Source of the DNA: Winogradskya consettensis
GTDB taxonomy: Bacteria > Actinomycetota > Actinomycetes > Mycobacteriales > Micromonosporaceae
Assembly: GCF_018332715.1 (NCBI RefSeq)
Contig: NZ_BOQP01000007.1
Coordinates: forward strand, 1 to 64,000
Reading direction: 5' to 3'
Length of the DNA stretch: 64,000 bases
The translations under genes and the position numbers were made by a program. Under the pieces are notes generated by a model. It worked only from the letters and a program-made list of their open reading frames with translations. It made no database searches and was not told the DNA's origin. Below are positions 31,401 to 39,664 of the stretch, in pieces (position 1 is the first letter of the stretch; each line of letters opens with the position of its first letter).

Positions 31401-33371
31401 GTCGAGGGCGGGGCCGAGCTGCTGGACGAGATCGGCCATGGACAGGTCCGCGGCTACGGCGAGCAGGCCGGCGGGGACGGCGCTGCCGAGGTAGGCCATC
31501 GTGTGCAGCAGCGACCGCGTCGCCGGGGGCAGCTGGCCCAGCCGGTCCTGCAGCAGGTCGAGGACGTCGCCGCGCGCCACGTGGTCACGGATGGCGGTGT
31601 CGTCCCAGGTCCAGCCGTCGTCACCGAGGTGGAGCAGGTCGTCGCGGCGCAGTGCGTTGAGCAGTTCGAGGGTGTCGAAGGGGTTGCCCGCGGTGTGCCG
31701 GCACAGGCAGGTGCCCAGGCGTTCGGCGGCGGCGGCCGGGAGCCGGAGCAGATCCGCGAGCATCGCCGTGGTCCGGTCGGCGGGCAGGTTCTCGAGCGCG
31801 ATCGTGGCCGGCGGCACCCCGAGGCTCCGCCAGCGGGCGACCAGAGCGGTGAGGGGGTGGCCGGCGTCGGCCCAGTCCGCCCTGAACGCTCCGATGATCA
31901 TGAGTCCGGGCAGGTCGGGCTCGGTGACCAGGGCGTCGAGCAGGGTCAGGGAGACCGGGTCGGCCCAGTGCAGGTCGTCGATGACGAGGACGACGGGGCG
32001 CTGGGCGGAGGCGATCGCCCGGGTCAGTTCCACCAGGGCGCGGGGCAGCCTGGAGCCCGTACCCACCTCGGTGGTGGTGTCGGTGTCCCCCAGCAGGGGC
32101 GCGAACGGGGGAAGAGCGGCGGCGATCAGGCCGGCGTGGGGACCGAGCGCGTCGCGCAGGCGATGCTGGATGCCGAGGAGCACGTCGGGGGGTTCTGCGA
32201 GCAGCAGCGGGGCCAGACCGCCGAGGGCCTGCTGGACGGGCCCGGTGGTGGTGGCCTCCTGGTACTGCGAGGCCTTGCCGGAGACGAACCAGCCGCCGCG
32301 AGCGGTGAGCGGGCGGCGCAGCTCGTTGATCAGCGCGGTCTTGCCGACGCCGGGCACGCCGGTGATCAGCAGTCCGCGCCGGCTGCCGAGCATGGCCCGG
32401 GTGAAGGCGGCGTGCAGCGCGGTGATCTCACGGTCACGCCCGACGAGCCGGGCCGGGGCGCTCAACGGGAACGGGAAGTCCCAGCGGCCGAGCTCGAAGG
32501 TCTCCCGGGGCTGGTCGGCGACGCGGTTCAGGTCGCGCAGCAGGCCCTGGGCGCTCTGATAGCGCTCGTCGGGTTCCTTACTGAGCAGCCGCGTCACGAT
32601 CTGCGACAGGGCGGGCGGGCAGCCGGGCAGCAGCGTGGTGAGCGGCTCGGGGGTGCGCAGCAGGATGTCGTGGATCAGGCGCAGGTCGTCGCCGGGCGAG
32701 AACGGCGGGGCACCGGTGACCATCTCGTGCAGGGTGGCGCCGAGGGCGTACAGGTCGGTGCGGTGGTCGATGGGCCGGCCGGTGCGGCCGGTCTGCTCGG
32801 GTGACAGGTACGCGAGGGTGCCGACGATGTCGCCGTGGTGCGTGAAACCGGGGTCGTCGTCGGCGAGGCTGGTCGCGGCGCCGAAGTCGATCAGGATCGG
32901 GCGCCGGTCGGGACCGGTGAGCAGGACGTTGGCGGGGTTGATGTCGAGGTGCACGACGCCGCGGGTGTGCATCACCGCGATCGTCGCGGCGAGGTCGCGG
33001 GCGATGGCCAGCACCGAGCCGGGGCTGAGCCTGCCTTCGCGGAGGACGGCTTCCACCCGCTCGCCGCGGATGTCGTGCAGGACGACGGTGTCGGCGATGG
33101 CGAGGCCGGCGAGTCCCCCGATCCCTGGGATGCCGCGGAGCCGGTCGAGGATCATGTTCTCGTGGCGGGCGCGGGCCAGGGCCCCGGTGCCGAGCGGCTC
33201 CTTGAGCAGCACCGTCCCGGCGTCGCCGGGTAGCCAGACCCGACGCAGCCGGGAGCGGCTGCTCACCCGGAGCAGCTCAGCCCGGCCGCCGGCCGCCGGC
33301 CCCGGCAGCTCGCCGCCGGGCAGCTCGTCACGGCCGCCGGCCGGTGGGCCGGGCGCCGTTGCCACGGTCAT
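28476..33371 (-). CDS. Ser/Thr kinase - AAA ATPase - GAF - diguanylate cyclase sensor
   Basis: 1,631 aa, cytosolic. Protein-kinase domain (about 30-285) with catalytic loop HLDINPAN (His141, Asp143; HLD instead of HRD) and DFG in LIDFGAA. AAA/ATPase domain with GREC-like start (LVGRDREITALHAAF) and P-loop GVPGVGKTAL near 343. A long TPR-like helical region (about 690-1270). GAF domain (about 1290-1440), a coiled-coil, and GGDEF domain (about 1465-1625) with active-site GGEEF (1542-1546) and an RGSD inhibitory I-site exactly 5 residues earlier. It should make c-di-GMP with product inhibition. The ATG at 33371 has GGAGG 5 nt upstream. Kinase-ATPase-GAF chains normally end in a histidine kinase, so the GGDEF output is notable. 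Confidence 0.9.
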   Translation of the reverse strand: MTVATAPGPPAGGRDELPGGELPGPAAGGRAELLRVSSRSRLRRVWLPGDAGTVLLKEPLGTGALARARHENMILDRLRGIPGIGGLAGLAIADTVVLHDIRGERVEAVLREGRLSPGSVLAIARDLAATIAVMHTRGVVHLDINPANVLLTGPDRRPILIDFGAATSLADDDPGFTHHGDIVGTLAYLSPEQTGRTGRPIDHRTDLYALGATLHEMVTGAPPFSPGDDLRLIHDILLRTPEPLTTLLPGCPPALSQIVTRLLSKEPDERYQSAQGLLRDLNRVADQPRETFELGRWDFPFPLSAPARLVGRDREITALHAAFTRAMLGSRRGLLITGVPGVGKTALINELRRPLTARGGWFVSGKASQYQEATTTGPVQQALGGLAPLLLAEPPDVLLGIQHRLRDALGPHAGLIAAALPPFAPLLGDTDTTTEVGTGSRLPRALVELTRAIASAQRPVVLVIDDLHWADPVSLTLLDALVTEPDLPGLMIIGAFRADWADAGHPLTALVARWRSLGVPPATIALENLPADRTTAMLADLLRLPAAAAERLGTCLCRHTAGNPFDTLELLNALRRDDLLHLGDDGWTWDDTAIRDHVARGDVLDLLQDRLGQLPPATRSLLHTMAYLGSAVPAGLLAVAADLSMADLVQQLGPALDDGLLLWQHTDLGDHGQLLRFRHDRVHQAAFDTGDIPGRAGHRLALARRLAQDATCTVPAAEQYLAAGADLPEDEQRRVRSYYRAAAEHALTAGNHATANRFLTAAADLLDGDDLLEIRVRRHAVRYSLGLLGAADADYAAIEDAITAPMDLAGPACIQIGSLTQRNRHRAALDLGLALLRRLGQTTPAPAEPVPAARVAELARWAGELNLSQDLARPEADRPVVLATARLFNRLSPTAYFLQEQTLVAWFVLQGRRMWVHEGPCAELAALLGVISPVVTPALGDLALSQAVGDHMLAFCSARGFEPLTAMLRHRQSLHVMPWTGPLERSIEQAALARTALMRGDDPQMAGHAALTLLSAQLECGRTLDTYAEEIATTEAFTTRNGHTQIQPVVAAHRHLLRTLLGTRDETPPGEEVLPVREASPFAAGIDHTYRALAAALSADTEALHVHAAEAYRLRAAVSGYATSLIRLLRALSLTERRRDTGEPDGDAEIERCRDHLRTCAATAPANFAHLAALVDAEYAWARGDFRAALTAYDQCRKLAALQQRPWHQALAAERLGRFQLTQALPDAAQRTLLQARQAWAAWGATGRTAQLDAEFPALRGTAATSHSGTTVTSALRADTIDTLALLRASQAISSETNLERLHHSIVDQLAGLTGATDVVVTIHDQDTGDWYVPPSEHTGGRPLGVVEAANRGLLPIGVFHYVERTAEPVLVDDVTRDDRFLRDPCFAGLDRCSLLAVPALHHGAVNAILILTRSHSSAAFTADRLDAVKMITGQLVISIENARLYASLEAKVAARTTELEAANRSLEQLTTTDALTGIANRRGFDRALDRETRFTLVLLDVDHFKLFNDAYGHPAGDDCLARVAATLAENVRGSDLVFRYGGEEFALLLADTPPAEALRVAERVRAAVEAQRIPHERGLGGVVTVSVGVAAHDGEISPGLLLSRADTALYEAKGAGRNRVRSYAAQDCPL

Positions 33372-33439
33372 GCGTTCCTCCGCCCCGTCGCCTACCAGCC
33401 ACGATGCCGCAGCGTGGCCCGGCGCGGGACGAGAAGGAG

Positions 33440-34330
33440 TTATCGGGTGGTTTTACCCGGGAAGCGCTTGCCGGCCTGCTTGCGCCCGCCGACCCGGGCG
33501 GTGGACTCCGGGGCGCGGGTGGTTGCCGGGGCCTGGGCGGGGGCCGGGTCCAGGGTCGGGGCCGCCGCCGGGTCGTAGCGGCGGGCGTCCTCGGCCACGG
33601 TCTCGTCGGGGTCGCCGGTCAGCGCCTGGCGGATGTGGGCCGGGGTGCGGTCGGAGGTGGCCAGCGAGCGCCGCACCTCGACCGAGCGGTCGGTCAGCAG
33701 GGTCTGCAGGTCGGCCTCGTCGAGCTCCAGCGCGCGGACCAGCGCGGCACGGACGTCGGGCGAGAAGTCGCCGGCCAGGATGTGCCGCTGCTCGGCGGTG
33801 GTCCGCGGGTTGACGGCGACGCCCTTGCGGACCCGCACCGTCTTGTCCTGCAGCAGCGTCGCGATGACGGTGGGATCCTGGGTGTGGGCGCCGAGCCGCT
33901 CCCGGACCTCGGGTGAGACGTCCTTGACCAGGATGGCCGCGATGTCGGACTCCAGCTCGGGCCGCTCGGCGAGCAGGCCGCGCAGCTCCTTGTCGTCCGC
34001 CTTGACCATGGTGTTGCGCAGGCGGTTGTCGCAGGCCGGGTTGGTCGCGACGGCCCAGCGCACCCATCGGTCGTTGTCGCCGAGCAGCCGCAGCAGGTTG
34101 TGCTGAGAGGCGGAGGGGTTCCTCGCGACCTTTTCCCGGACATTACGGTCACGGTCGCGGGCCAGCGGGCGCAGCGCCTCGGCCGGGGCGTCAGGGCGGG
34201 CCGCAACGGCCGCCCGCACCAGGGCGGACGGGTCGGAGGCCAGCTCGTAGAGCACCGCGGGGGCGGTCTTGCGGTCCTGTGCGAGGGAGACCCGCGTATC
34301 GATGTCGCCGTTCACGCGTTCGTTTCCCAT
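33440..34330 (-). CDS. LRV/HEAT-like repeat protein
   Basis: 296 aa. Residues 10-245 are built from about ten helical repeats of roughly 22-26 aa with the pattern DPSALVRAAVAARPDAPAE / DRNVREKVARNPSA / DRWVRWAVATNPAC, as in leucine-rich-repeat-variant and HEAT-like bacterial proteins that act as protein-binding scaffolds. The tail (about 250-296) is Pro/Ala-rich and basic. ATG at 34330. It lies upstream of the kinase-GGDEF gene on the same strand with a 68-bp gap, so it may share its promoter; a scaffold role for that sensor is speculative. Confidence 0.75.
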   Translation of the reverse strand: MGNERVNGDIDTRVSLAQDRKTAPAVLYELASDPSALVRAAVAARPDAPAEALRPLARDRDRNVREKVARNPSASQHNLLRLLGDNDRWVRWAVATNPACDNRLRNTMVKADDKELRGLLAERPELESDIAAILVKDVSPEVRERLGAHTQDPTVIATLLQDKTVRVRKGVAVNPRTTAEQRHILAGDFSPDVRAALVRALELDEADLQTLLTDRSVEVRRSLATSDRTPAHIRQALTGDPDETVAEDARRYDPAAAPTLDPAPAQAPATTRAPESTARVGGRKQAGKRFPGKTTR

Positions 34331-34506
34331 CCGGCCATTCTCTCACGATGCGGATCGCCGCCCGCCGGGCCGCTTGCGGTCCACATGGAACCGGCCACGC
34401 GCAGCAGCTTCGCGGGGGCGGGCAGGCTGCCGGGGCCCGCTGACCTCGTTGGGCGCCGCCTGATTCGGGGATCTCCTGGAACACCGCGTTGTGGCACGAT
34501 GCCGCA

Positions 34507-35838
34507 GTGTCGATTTCCCGCCGTGCGGCGCTCACCTCCGGACTGAGCGTGGCCGCAGCCACCCTCGCCGGCTGCGGTTCGTCCGAGAAAGCGCCGATGT
34601 GGGCCGAGGCACCGGCCCCCTCGGGTGCGCCTTCCACGGAGGCGGCTGACGTCGCGGCCGCAGTGCAGCCGGGAGCGACCACGGCTGCTCCCACGGGGCA
34701 TGTGGCGATTGCGCCGGCCTATGCGGGGCGTGTGCGGACGGCGATGACGAAATATCTCAAACCGACTGCCGACAATCCCAAGCATCCTGGGTACGCGGGA
34801 GCCGTCGCTCTTGTCGTTGTCGACGGTAGAACGACGCTGCACACGGCTGTCGGAAGTGCTCTGCGCTACAAAGCGGGACCCGTGGAACTGGCGGCCGCCA
34901 AGCGCGTCGCCATGCGTACCGACTCCATTTTTGACCTGGCCTCGATCACCAAGGTCTACACCGCGCTTCTTGTTCTGCAGCTCGTCGACAAGGGCAAGGT
35001 CGATCTGCAGGCGCCGATCCAGCGCTACCTTCCGGAATCCACGGGTACGGGCAAAGCGGCGATCACCGTCGCGCAGTTGCTGGCGCACACGTCGGCGCTG
35101 CCCGTGGGCGCCAAGGTCACCGGAATGTCGAGCGACACCGCTCGGTGGCATTCCGTCATGACCACGGCGCTGGTGAAGGGTGGCGTGCCGGGTGACACGT
35201 TCCGGTATTCCAGTGTCGGGCTGATGGTGCTGGGGCGCCTCGTCGAGAAGCTCACCGGGAAGAGCCTGGACAAGGCGCTCAAGGACAATCTCGTCACGCC
35301 GCTCGGGCTCAAGGACACCGGGTTCCTGCCGCTGAAATGGGTGAGCGACAAACAGCGGCTGGTGGCCACGGATGCGCGTACCTCACGGGGTCTGCTGCGG
35401 GGGACCGTGCATGATGATGTCGCGAACATTGTCGGTGGGGTCGCCGGGCATGCGGGGGTTTTCGCCACCGCGAAGGATGTCGCGGTCATCGGGCAGCTCA
35501 TGCTCAACGGTGGCACCTACAACGGCAAGCGGGTGCTGTCCGCCGAGGTGCTCAAGAAGGCGCTGACGAACGTCAACAAAGGCAAGAGGGCCATCGACGC
35601 GGAACGGCCGAACCGTACCGCCGACCATGGGCTCGGCGTCGAGATGAATCAGACCTGGTTCATGGGGAAGCTCGCGAGTGCCACGAGCTTCGGTCATACC
35701 GGCTTCACGGGGACGAGCCTGCTCGTCGTACCCGCGAAGAAGATGGTCGTCGTCCTTCTCACCAACCGGGCGCATCCGAATTGGAGCTGGTCCAACCCGG
35801 ATACGCACCGTGTGGCCGTGCACAACGCCATCGCGTGA
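34507..35838 (+). CDS. Serine hydrolase, beta-lactamase/PBP4* fold, Tat lipoprotein
   Basis: 443 aa. The N-terminus SISRRAALTSGLSVAAATLA plus GC is a twin-arginine signal ending in a lipobox Cys, so the enzyme should be folded, exported and lipid-anchored. Catalytic S-x-x-K is SITK (Ser146, Lys149); the second motif is YSS rather than YSN; the third is HTG in FGHTGFTGT near the C-terminus. The family includes class C beta-lactamases, D,D-peptidases and esterases, and the substrate cannot be predicted. The start is GTG 34507 (chosen, no Shine-Dalgarno, possibly leaderless) or TTG 34489. It is convergent with the MFS gene ending at 35842, only 3 bp away. Confidence 0.85.
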   Translation: MSISRRAALTSGLSVAAATLAGCGSSEKAPMWAEAPAPSGAPSTEAADVAAAVQPGATTAAPTGHVAIAPAYAGRVRTAMTKYLKPTADNPKHPGYAGAVALVVVDGRTTLHTAVGSALRYKAGPVELAAAKRVAMRTDSIFDLASITKVYTALLVLQLVDKGKVDLQAPIQRYLPESTGTGKAAITVAQLLAHTSALPVGAKVTGMSSDTARWHSVMTTALVKGGVPGDTFRYSSVGLMVLGRLVEKLTGKSLDKALKDNLVTPLGLKDTGFLPLKWVSDKQRLVATDARTSRGLLRGTVHDDVANIVGGVAGHAGVFATAKDVAVIGQLMLNGGTYNGKRVLSAEVLKKALTNVNKGKRAIDAERPNRTADHGLGVEMNQTWFMGKLASATSFGHTGFTGTSLLVVPAKKMVVVLLTNRAHPNWSWSNPDTHRVAVHNAIA

Positions 35839-35841
35839 GGC

Positions 35842-37329
35842 TCAGCGGACTCCTGACACCTCGGCGAACTCGCCGGCGTAGGCCTGGGCCTGCTCCTCGG
35901 CGGCCTTCGGGTCGGGGCGGCGGTCGCGGTTGCCGGTGATGATGCCGATGGTGCCGATCACCGCGATGGCCGCGAAGGCCGCGGCGCCGAGGATCATGAT
36001 GATCCGGTAGGTGGCCTCCTTGGGGAAGCCGGTGAGCGGGTTGATGTTGCTCTCGAGCAGGGCGACGATCAGCGCGCTGCTGATGGCGCTGCCGACCGAG
36101 CGGGCGATCGAGTTGACGCTGTTGGCGACGCCGGTGTCGGCCGGGTCGACGGCGGCGACCAGCAGGGCGGGCAGGGTGGCGAAGCCGAAGGACACGGCGA
36201 GCTGGGCGAACGTGCCGAAGACGATGAATTCCCAGGGCTCGTCGTGCCAGCCGACCATGCCGAGGAAGCCGACCAGGCCGAGGCCCGCGCCGACGAGCAG
36301 GGCCTGGTTGCCGCCGGCGCGCTGGACGAAGCGGCCGATGAGCGGGGCGAGGACGACGCCGAGCACGCCGCCGGGCAGCATGTAGATCGCGCTGGCGGAG
36401 AGGACCGAGGCGCCGAAGCCGTACCCTGCGAGTTTGTCGGGGGTCTCGGCGAAGTTGGTGATCGTCAGGAACGCGCAGAACATGCCGAAGCCGACGAACA
36501 GGCCGCCGAGGTTGGGCAGCATCACGGCACGGCGGGCCAGCAGCGACGGCTTGGCGAGGGGCTGCTTGATGCGGCGCTCGGCGAGGATCCAGCCGACGAG
36601 GACCACGGCCGACGCGATGAAGCAGCCGATGGTCTGCGGCGAGCCCCAGCCCCAGTCGGCGCCCTGCGAGATCGGGAGCAGCAGCAGGACGAGGCCGACA
36701 CCGAGGATGCCCGCGCCGAGCCAGTCGACGGAGGTGGAGGCCTGCTTGTCGCGGACGTGGTGGGGCAGGGCGAACCAGCACAGGATCAGCGCGAGCACGG
36801 TGATGACCAGGCCGAGCCAGAACGGGCGGTGGTAGTCGCCGCCGCCACGGGTGAGCAGGCCGGTGCCGAGCAGGCCGACCACGCCGCCACCGCCGAGGGT
36901 GGCGCTGACGACCGCCATGCTCATGGTCAGACGGGCCGGGGGCAGCTGCTCGCGGAGCACGCTCATCGCGAGCGGGAACAGCCCGTAGGACGAGCCCTGC
37001 AGGACCCGGGCCACGATCAGCAGTGGCAGCGACGTCGTGGTCAGGGCGATCACGGTGCCGATGAGTACGGTGACCAGGATCGCGATCATCACGGGGCGCT
37101 TGCCGTAGACGTCGCCGAGCCGGCCGAGCAGCGGGGTGAGCACCGCGGCGGCGAGCAGGTTGGCGGTCAGGGCCCAGCCCACGGCCGACAGGCTGGTGTC
37201 GAGCTGCTGGGCGATCATCGACAGCACCGGGACCACGAGGGTCTGCAGGATCGACACGTTGGCGACCGCCACGGCCAGGGCGAGCGTGAGCAGCCCCGTC
37301 CGTTTCGTGGCGGGCATGGAACTGGTCAT
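35842..37329 (-). CDS. MFS drug:H+ antiporter, DHA2 (14-TMS) family
   Basis: 495 aa with about 14 hydrophobic helices. Family motifs: LTANLLAAAVLTPLLGRLGD followed by GKRP (motif A), ARVLQGSSYGLFPLAMSVLR (motif B/C region) and PADTGVANSVNSIARSVGS late in the protein. DHA2 members export drugs and toxic organic compounds. ATG at 37329 has AGGAG 5 nt upstream; an open frame to 37392 crosses the operator region and is unlikely. It is divergent from a TetR gene 101 bp away, with a perfect inverted repeat between them, the usual arrangement for a repressor-controlled efflux pump. Confidence 0.9.
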   Translation of the reverse strand: MTSSMPATKRTGLLTLALAVAVANVSILQTLVVPVLSMIAQQLDTSLSAVGWALTANLLAAAVLTPLLGRLGDVYGKRPVMIAILVTVLIGTVIALTTTSLPLLIVARVLQGSSYGLFPLAMSVLREQLPPARLTMSMAVVSATLGGGGVVGLLGTGLLTRGGGDYHRPFWLGLVITVLALILCWFALPHHVRDKQASTSVDWLGAGILGVGLVLLLLPISQGADWGWGSPQTIGCFIASAVVLVGWILAERRIKQPLAKPSLLARRAVMLPNLGGLFVGFGMFCAFLTITNFAETPDKLAGYGFGASVLSASAIYMLPGGVLGVVLAPLIGRFVQRAGGNQALLVGAGLGLVGFLGMVGWHDEPWEFIVFGTFAQLAVSFGFATLPALLVAAVDPADTGVANSVNSIARSVGSAISSALIVALLESNINPLTGFPKEATYRIIMILGAAAFAAIAVIGTIGIITGNRDRRPDPKAAEEQAQAYAGEFAEVSGVR

Positions 37330-37383
37330 GCGGACTCCTGCGACATCGGTGAAGGCGTTAATCAACAGCGTGTCGATTATTAC

Positions 37384-37410
37384 GATCACCACGTTGAACG
37401 CGCGGTGATC
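37384..37410. promoter_or_regulatory. Candidate TetR operator
   Basis: GATCACC (37384-37390) and GGTGATC (37404-37410) are perfect 7-bp arms around a 13-bp spacer, 20 bp upstream of the tetR ATG and within the divergent promoter region of the MFS exporter gene. Confidence 0.55.
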
Positions 37411-37430
37411 AACCCGACTAACCTGGGGTG

Positions 37431-38087
37431 ATGTCCGACACGAGCACCGGTCGCCGCCGCGGTCTCCGCAAGGGAGACGCCCGCGAAGCGGACATCCTGC
37501 GCACCTTCGAGACCCTGATCGCCGAGCGGACCCTCGCCTCGATCAGCATCGACGAGCTGGCGCACGGGGCGGGCCTGTCCCGGCCGACGTTCTACTTCTA
37601 CTTCAAGAGCAAGGACGCCGTCCTCGCCGCACTGCTGCACGAGATCGAGACACAGGTCAGCGCCGCGCAGGCCGACTGGTACAGGGGCAGCGGCATCGGC
37701 GACACCGAGGCCTCGCTGCGGCAGAACATGGGCTACATCGTCGACCTCTGGAAGGCCCGCGGCCCACTGCTGCGCCTGATCCACTTCGCCACGGACGTCC
37801 CGGCGGAGGTCCTCGAATACCGCAAGCGCTACCAGGAACGCCTGACCCGCCTCAACACCGAGCGGATCGAACGCGAACGCGCCGCCGGGCTCGCCCCCGC
37901 CGGACCGCCGTCATCGGCCGCGCTCGCCACCGCGATGATCCAGCTGCGTACCGTGCTGCTCTGCGACGCCTTCGCCTCCCAGGACGACACCGCCCCGGTC
38001 GCCGACCCCGACCAGCTCATCGAGGACCTGGTCGCGGCCCAGCTCCGCCTGCTCTACGGCCAGCTGCCCGCGCGGCTTCCGGCTTGA
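37431..38087 (+). CDS. TetR-family transcriptional regulator (EthR-like)
   Basis: 218 aa. N-terminal helix-turn-helix (about 20-66: ASISIDELAHGAGLSRPTFY then FYFKSKDAVLAALL) in the form typical of TetR regulators with an EthR-like C-terminal domain. The rest is helical ligand-binding domain (about 85-210). ATG at 37431 follows GTG at 37428; no proper Shine-Dalgarno (GGGG only 2-3 nt away), so a leaderless message is possible. It is divergent from the DHA2 exporter gene and probably represses it and itself through the inverted repeat at 37384-37410. It converges with the DUF998-like gene 8 bp downstream. Confidence 0.9.
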   Translation: MSDTSTGRRRGLRKGDAREADILRTFETLIAERTLASISIDELAHGAGLSRPTFYFYFKSKDAVLAALLHEIETQVSAAQADWYRGSGIGDTEASLRQNMGYIVDLWKARGPLLRLIHFATDVPAEVLEYRKRYQERLTRLNTERIERERAAGLAPAGPPSSAALATAMIQLRTVLLCDAFASQDDTAPVADPDQLIEDLVAAQLRLLYGQLPARLPA

Positions 38088-38095
38088 GGCCGGGG

Positions 38096-38680
38096 TCAGC
38101 TCTGTCGCACGGGCACCTCCCGGCGCGCGCCCTGGGGTGAGCCGAGTGCGGCCACCACCGCCAGCTCCGCGACCGACAAGAGACGCTCGAGCAGGCCGAG
38201 GACGTCGCGCCACGGCGGGCCGAGGATGAACGACGCTGACAGCGGGACGAGCATCACCAGGCAGGCGACGGCCACGTACCGCAGGGTGTGCCGCCGGGGC
38301 ACCACGGCAAGGACGCCGAGCGGGAGGCTGACCAGGGCGACCAGGGCCGCGACGAGGTGGATCTGGCCGATGACGGTCGGCAGGCCGCCGGGAACGTCGC
38401 GGCGGCAGACAGCCAGGACGACCAGGCCCGCGCACCAGGCAGCGAAGAAGACGCCGGCGCGCGCGGAACGACGCCACGGGATCAGCAGGGCCGAGCCGGC
38501 GGCGACGAGCAGGACGGCGAGGCCGAAGAGCCAGCCGTGCGGTTGGCGCGAGTAGTCACTGATCATGTCGCGCACCGGGCTGACCGTGCGCATGGTCGCG
38601 TGCAGGACGAGGACCAGCACGAATGCCGTACCGATCAGGGTCAGTCCGATCGTGCGGGCCTGCGGCCGGTGAGATCCCAT
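38096..38680 (-). CDS. DUF998-like polytopic membrane protein
   Basis: 194 aa with about six hydrophobic helices. The pattern fits DUF998: an N-terminal helix, then SPVRDMISDYSRQPHGWLFG in the first loop (the DUF998 D-x-x-S-D-Y/E signature region) and FPxD-like CRRDVPGGLPTVIGQIHLVAA in the middle. Function unknown. ATG at 38680 begins the membrane protein; an apparent upstream extension of this frame to 39577 only reads the neighbouring SDR gene out of frame. It lies 56 bp downstream of the SDR gene on the same strand. Confidence 0.75.
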   Translation of the reverse strand: MGSHRPQARTIGLTLIGTAFVLVLVLHATMRTVSPVRDMISDYSRQPHGWLFGLAVLLVAAGSALLIPWRRSARAGVFFAAWCAGLVVLAVCRRDVPGGLPTVIGQIHLVAALVALVSLPLGVLAVVPRRHTLRYVAVACLVMLVPLSASFILGPPWRDVLGLLERLLSVAELAVVAALGSPQGARREVPVRQS

Positions 38681-38736
38681 CCGACCAGCTTCGCTCGCCC
38701 GGCCGCCGACGACACCCAAAAGTGGCGCCCCGGCGG

Positions 38737-39546
38737 TCAGGGGAGGTCGTGCGCGGTGGCTAAGCCGATCTTGCGGTTGAGTGCGGCAACACCCTTGACC
38801 ACTGTCGTACGCGGAACGAAGCGCGACGCCCACGTCTGCGCGCGGTTGCTGAAGCGACCCGGGTACGACGCGGGCCGGCGGCGCGAGTAGTCGTCGAGGG
38901 TCCGAGCTGCCACCGATGCCGTGGTGTCGGTGCGGCCCGCGACCATCTCGGCGGTGGTGCCGTCGAAGAAGCCGGTGTCGGTGGCGCCCGGGTGCGCGGC
39001 CATCACGTGCACCCCGGTGCCGCGCAGCTCCTCGGCGAGGGCTTCGGTGAACGACAGGACGAACGCCTTGGTCGCGGCGTAGCTCGCCTGGTACGGCATC
39101 GGCTGGAACGCCGCGGTCGAGGCGACGTTGATGATGCCGCCGTCCCCGCGGTCCGCCATCCGCCGGCTCGTCTCGTAGGTGAGGGTGAGCAGCCCGGTGA
39201 TGTTCAGGTCGATCGACCGGTGGTGCCGGTCGAGCGCGGTGCCGAGGAACGGGCCGACCGCACCGATGCCCGCGTTGTTGATCAGCAGGTCGACCCGGAG
39301 ATCGCGCTCGTCCAGCTCGCCCAGGAGCCGGTGCGGGCCGTCCGGTGCCGCGAGATCGGCGGCGATCGGTGTGGCGGTGACGCCGTGCCGGGCCCGGATC
39401 TCGGCGGCGACCGCGTCCAGCGCGTCCCCGGATCGGGCCACGAGGATGACGCCGGCGCCACGGCGGGCCAGCTCGTGCGCGTACGCCAGGCCGATGCCCT
39501 TCGAAGCCCCGGTGACCAGTGCGGTCCGTGCGCGGTAGTCGTCCAC
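38737..39546 (-). CDS. SDR family NAD(P)-dependent oxidoreductase
   Basis: 269 aa. Rossmann TGASKGIG near the N-terminus, NNAG (LLINNAGIGAVGPFLG), catalytic Ser in NVASTAAF and YAATK for the Tyr/Lys pair define a classical SDR of the DltE/short-chain type. The substrate is unknown. Start: GTG at 39546, directly after GGGGGAA, gives the normal N-terminus DDYRARTALVTGAS; an in-frame start at 39585 would lie in the operator region. Two 13-bp palindromes overlap its promoter, so it is tightly regulated, perhaps by a MarR- or TetR-type protein encoded elsewhere. Confidence 0.88.
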   Translation of the reverse strand: MDDYRARTALVTGASKGIGLAYAHELARRGAGVILVARSGDALDAVAAEIRARHGVTATPIAADLAAPDGPHRLLGELDERDLRVDLLINNAGIGAVGPFLGTALDRHHRSIDLNITGLLTLTYETSRRMADRGDGGIINVASTAAFQPMPYQASYAATKAFVLSFTEALAEELRGTGVHVMAAHPGATDTGFFDGTTAEMVAGRTDTTASVAARTLDDYSRRRPASYPGRFSNRAQTWASRFVPRTTVVKGVAALNRKIGLATAHDLP

Positions 39547-39560
39547 CGTTCCCCCAATAC

Positions 39561-39602
39561 TTCGAGTCTCGAAGCACGTTAACACAAACTTCGAGCCTCG
39601 AA
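39561..39602 (-). promoter_or_regulatory. Twin palindromic operators upstream of the SDR gene
   Basis: TTCGAGTCTCGAA (39561-39573) and TTCGAGCCTCGAA (39590-39602) are the same 13-bp palindrome with only the central base differing, 29 bp apart. They flank a plausible -10 region (GTTAAC on the minus strand) of the SDR gene, which suggests two repressor dimers bracketing the promoter. Confidence 0.7.
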
Positions 39603-39664
39603 TTATCTCGGGACCTGGTCGCGGGCGGCGAACCGCCTCAATGACCCCCGGCGGACCCCGGCCG

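Noticed and set aside
30051..32804. Rightward 917-aa ORF opposite the kinase-cyclase gene
   Set aside because: Antisense shadow in a GC-rich gene; Gly/Val/Glu-rich without domains.
38096..39577. 493-aa fused reading frame spanning the DUF998 and SDR genes
   Set aside because: The upstream two-thirds is Arg/Pro/Gly-rich noise out of frame with a clear SDR; only the last 194 residues are a real membrane protein.
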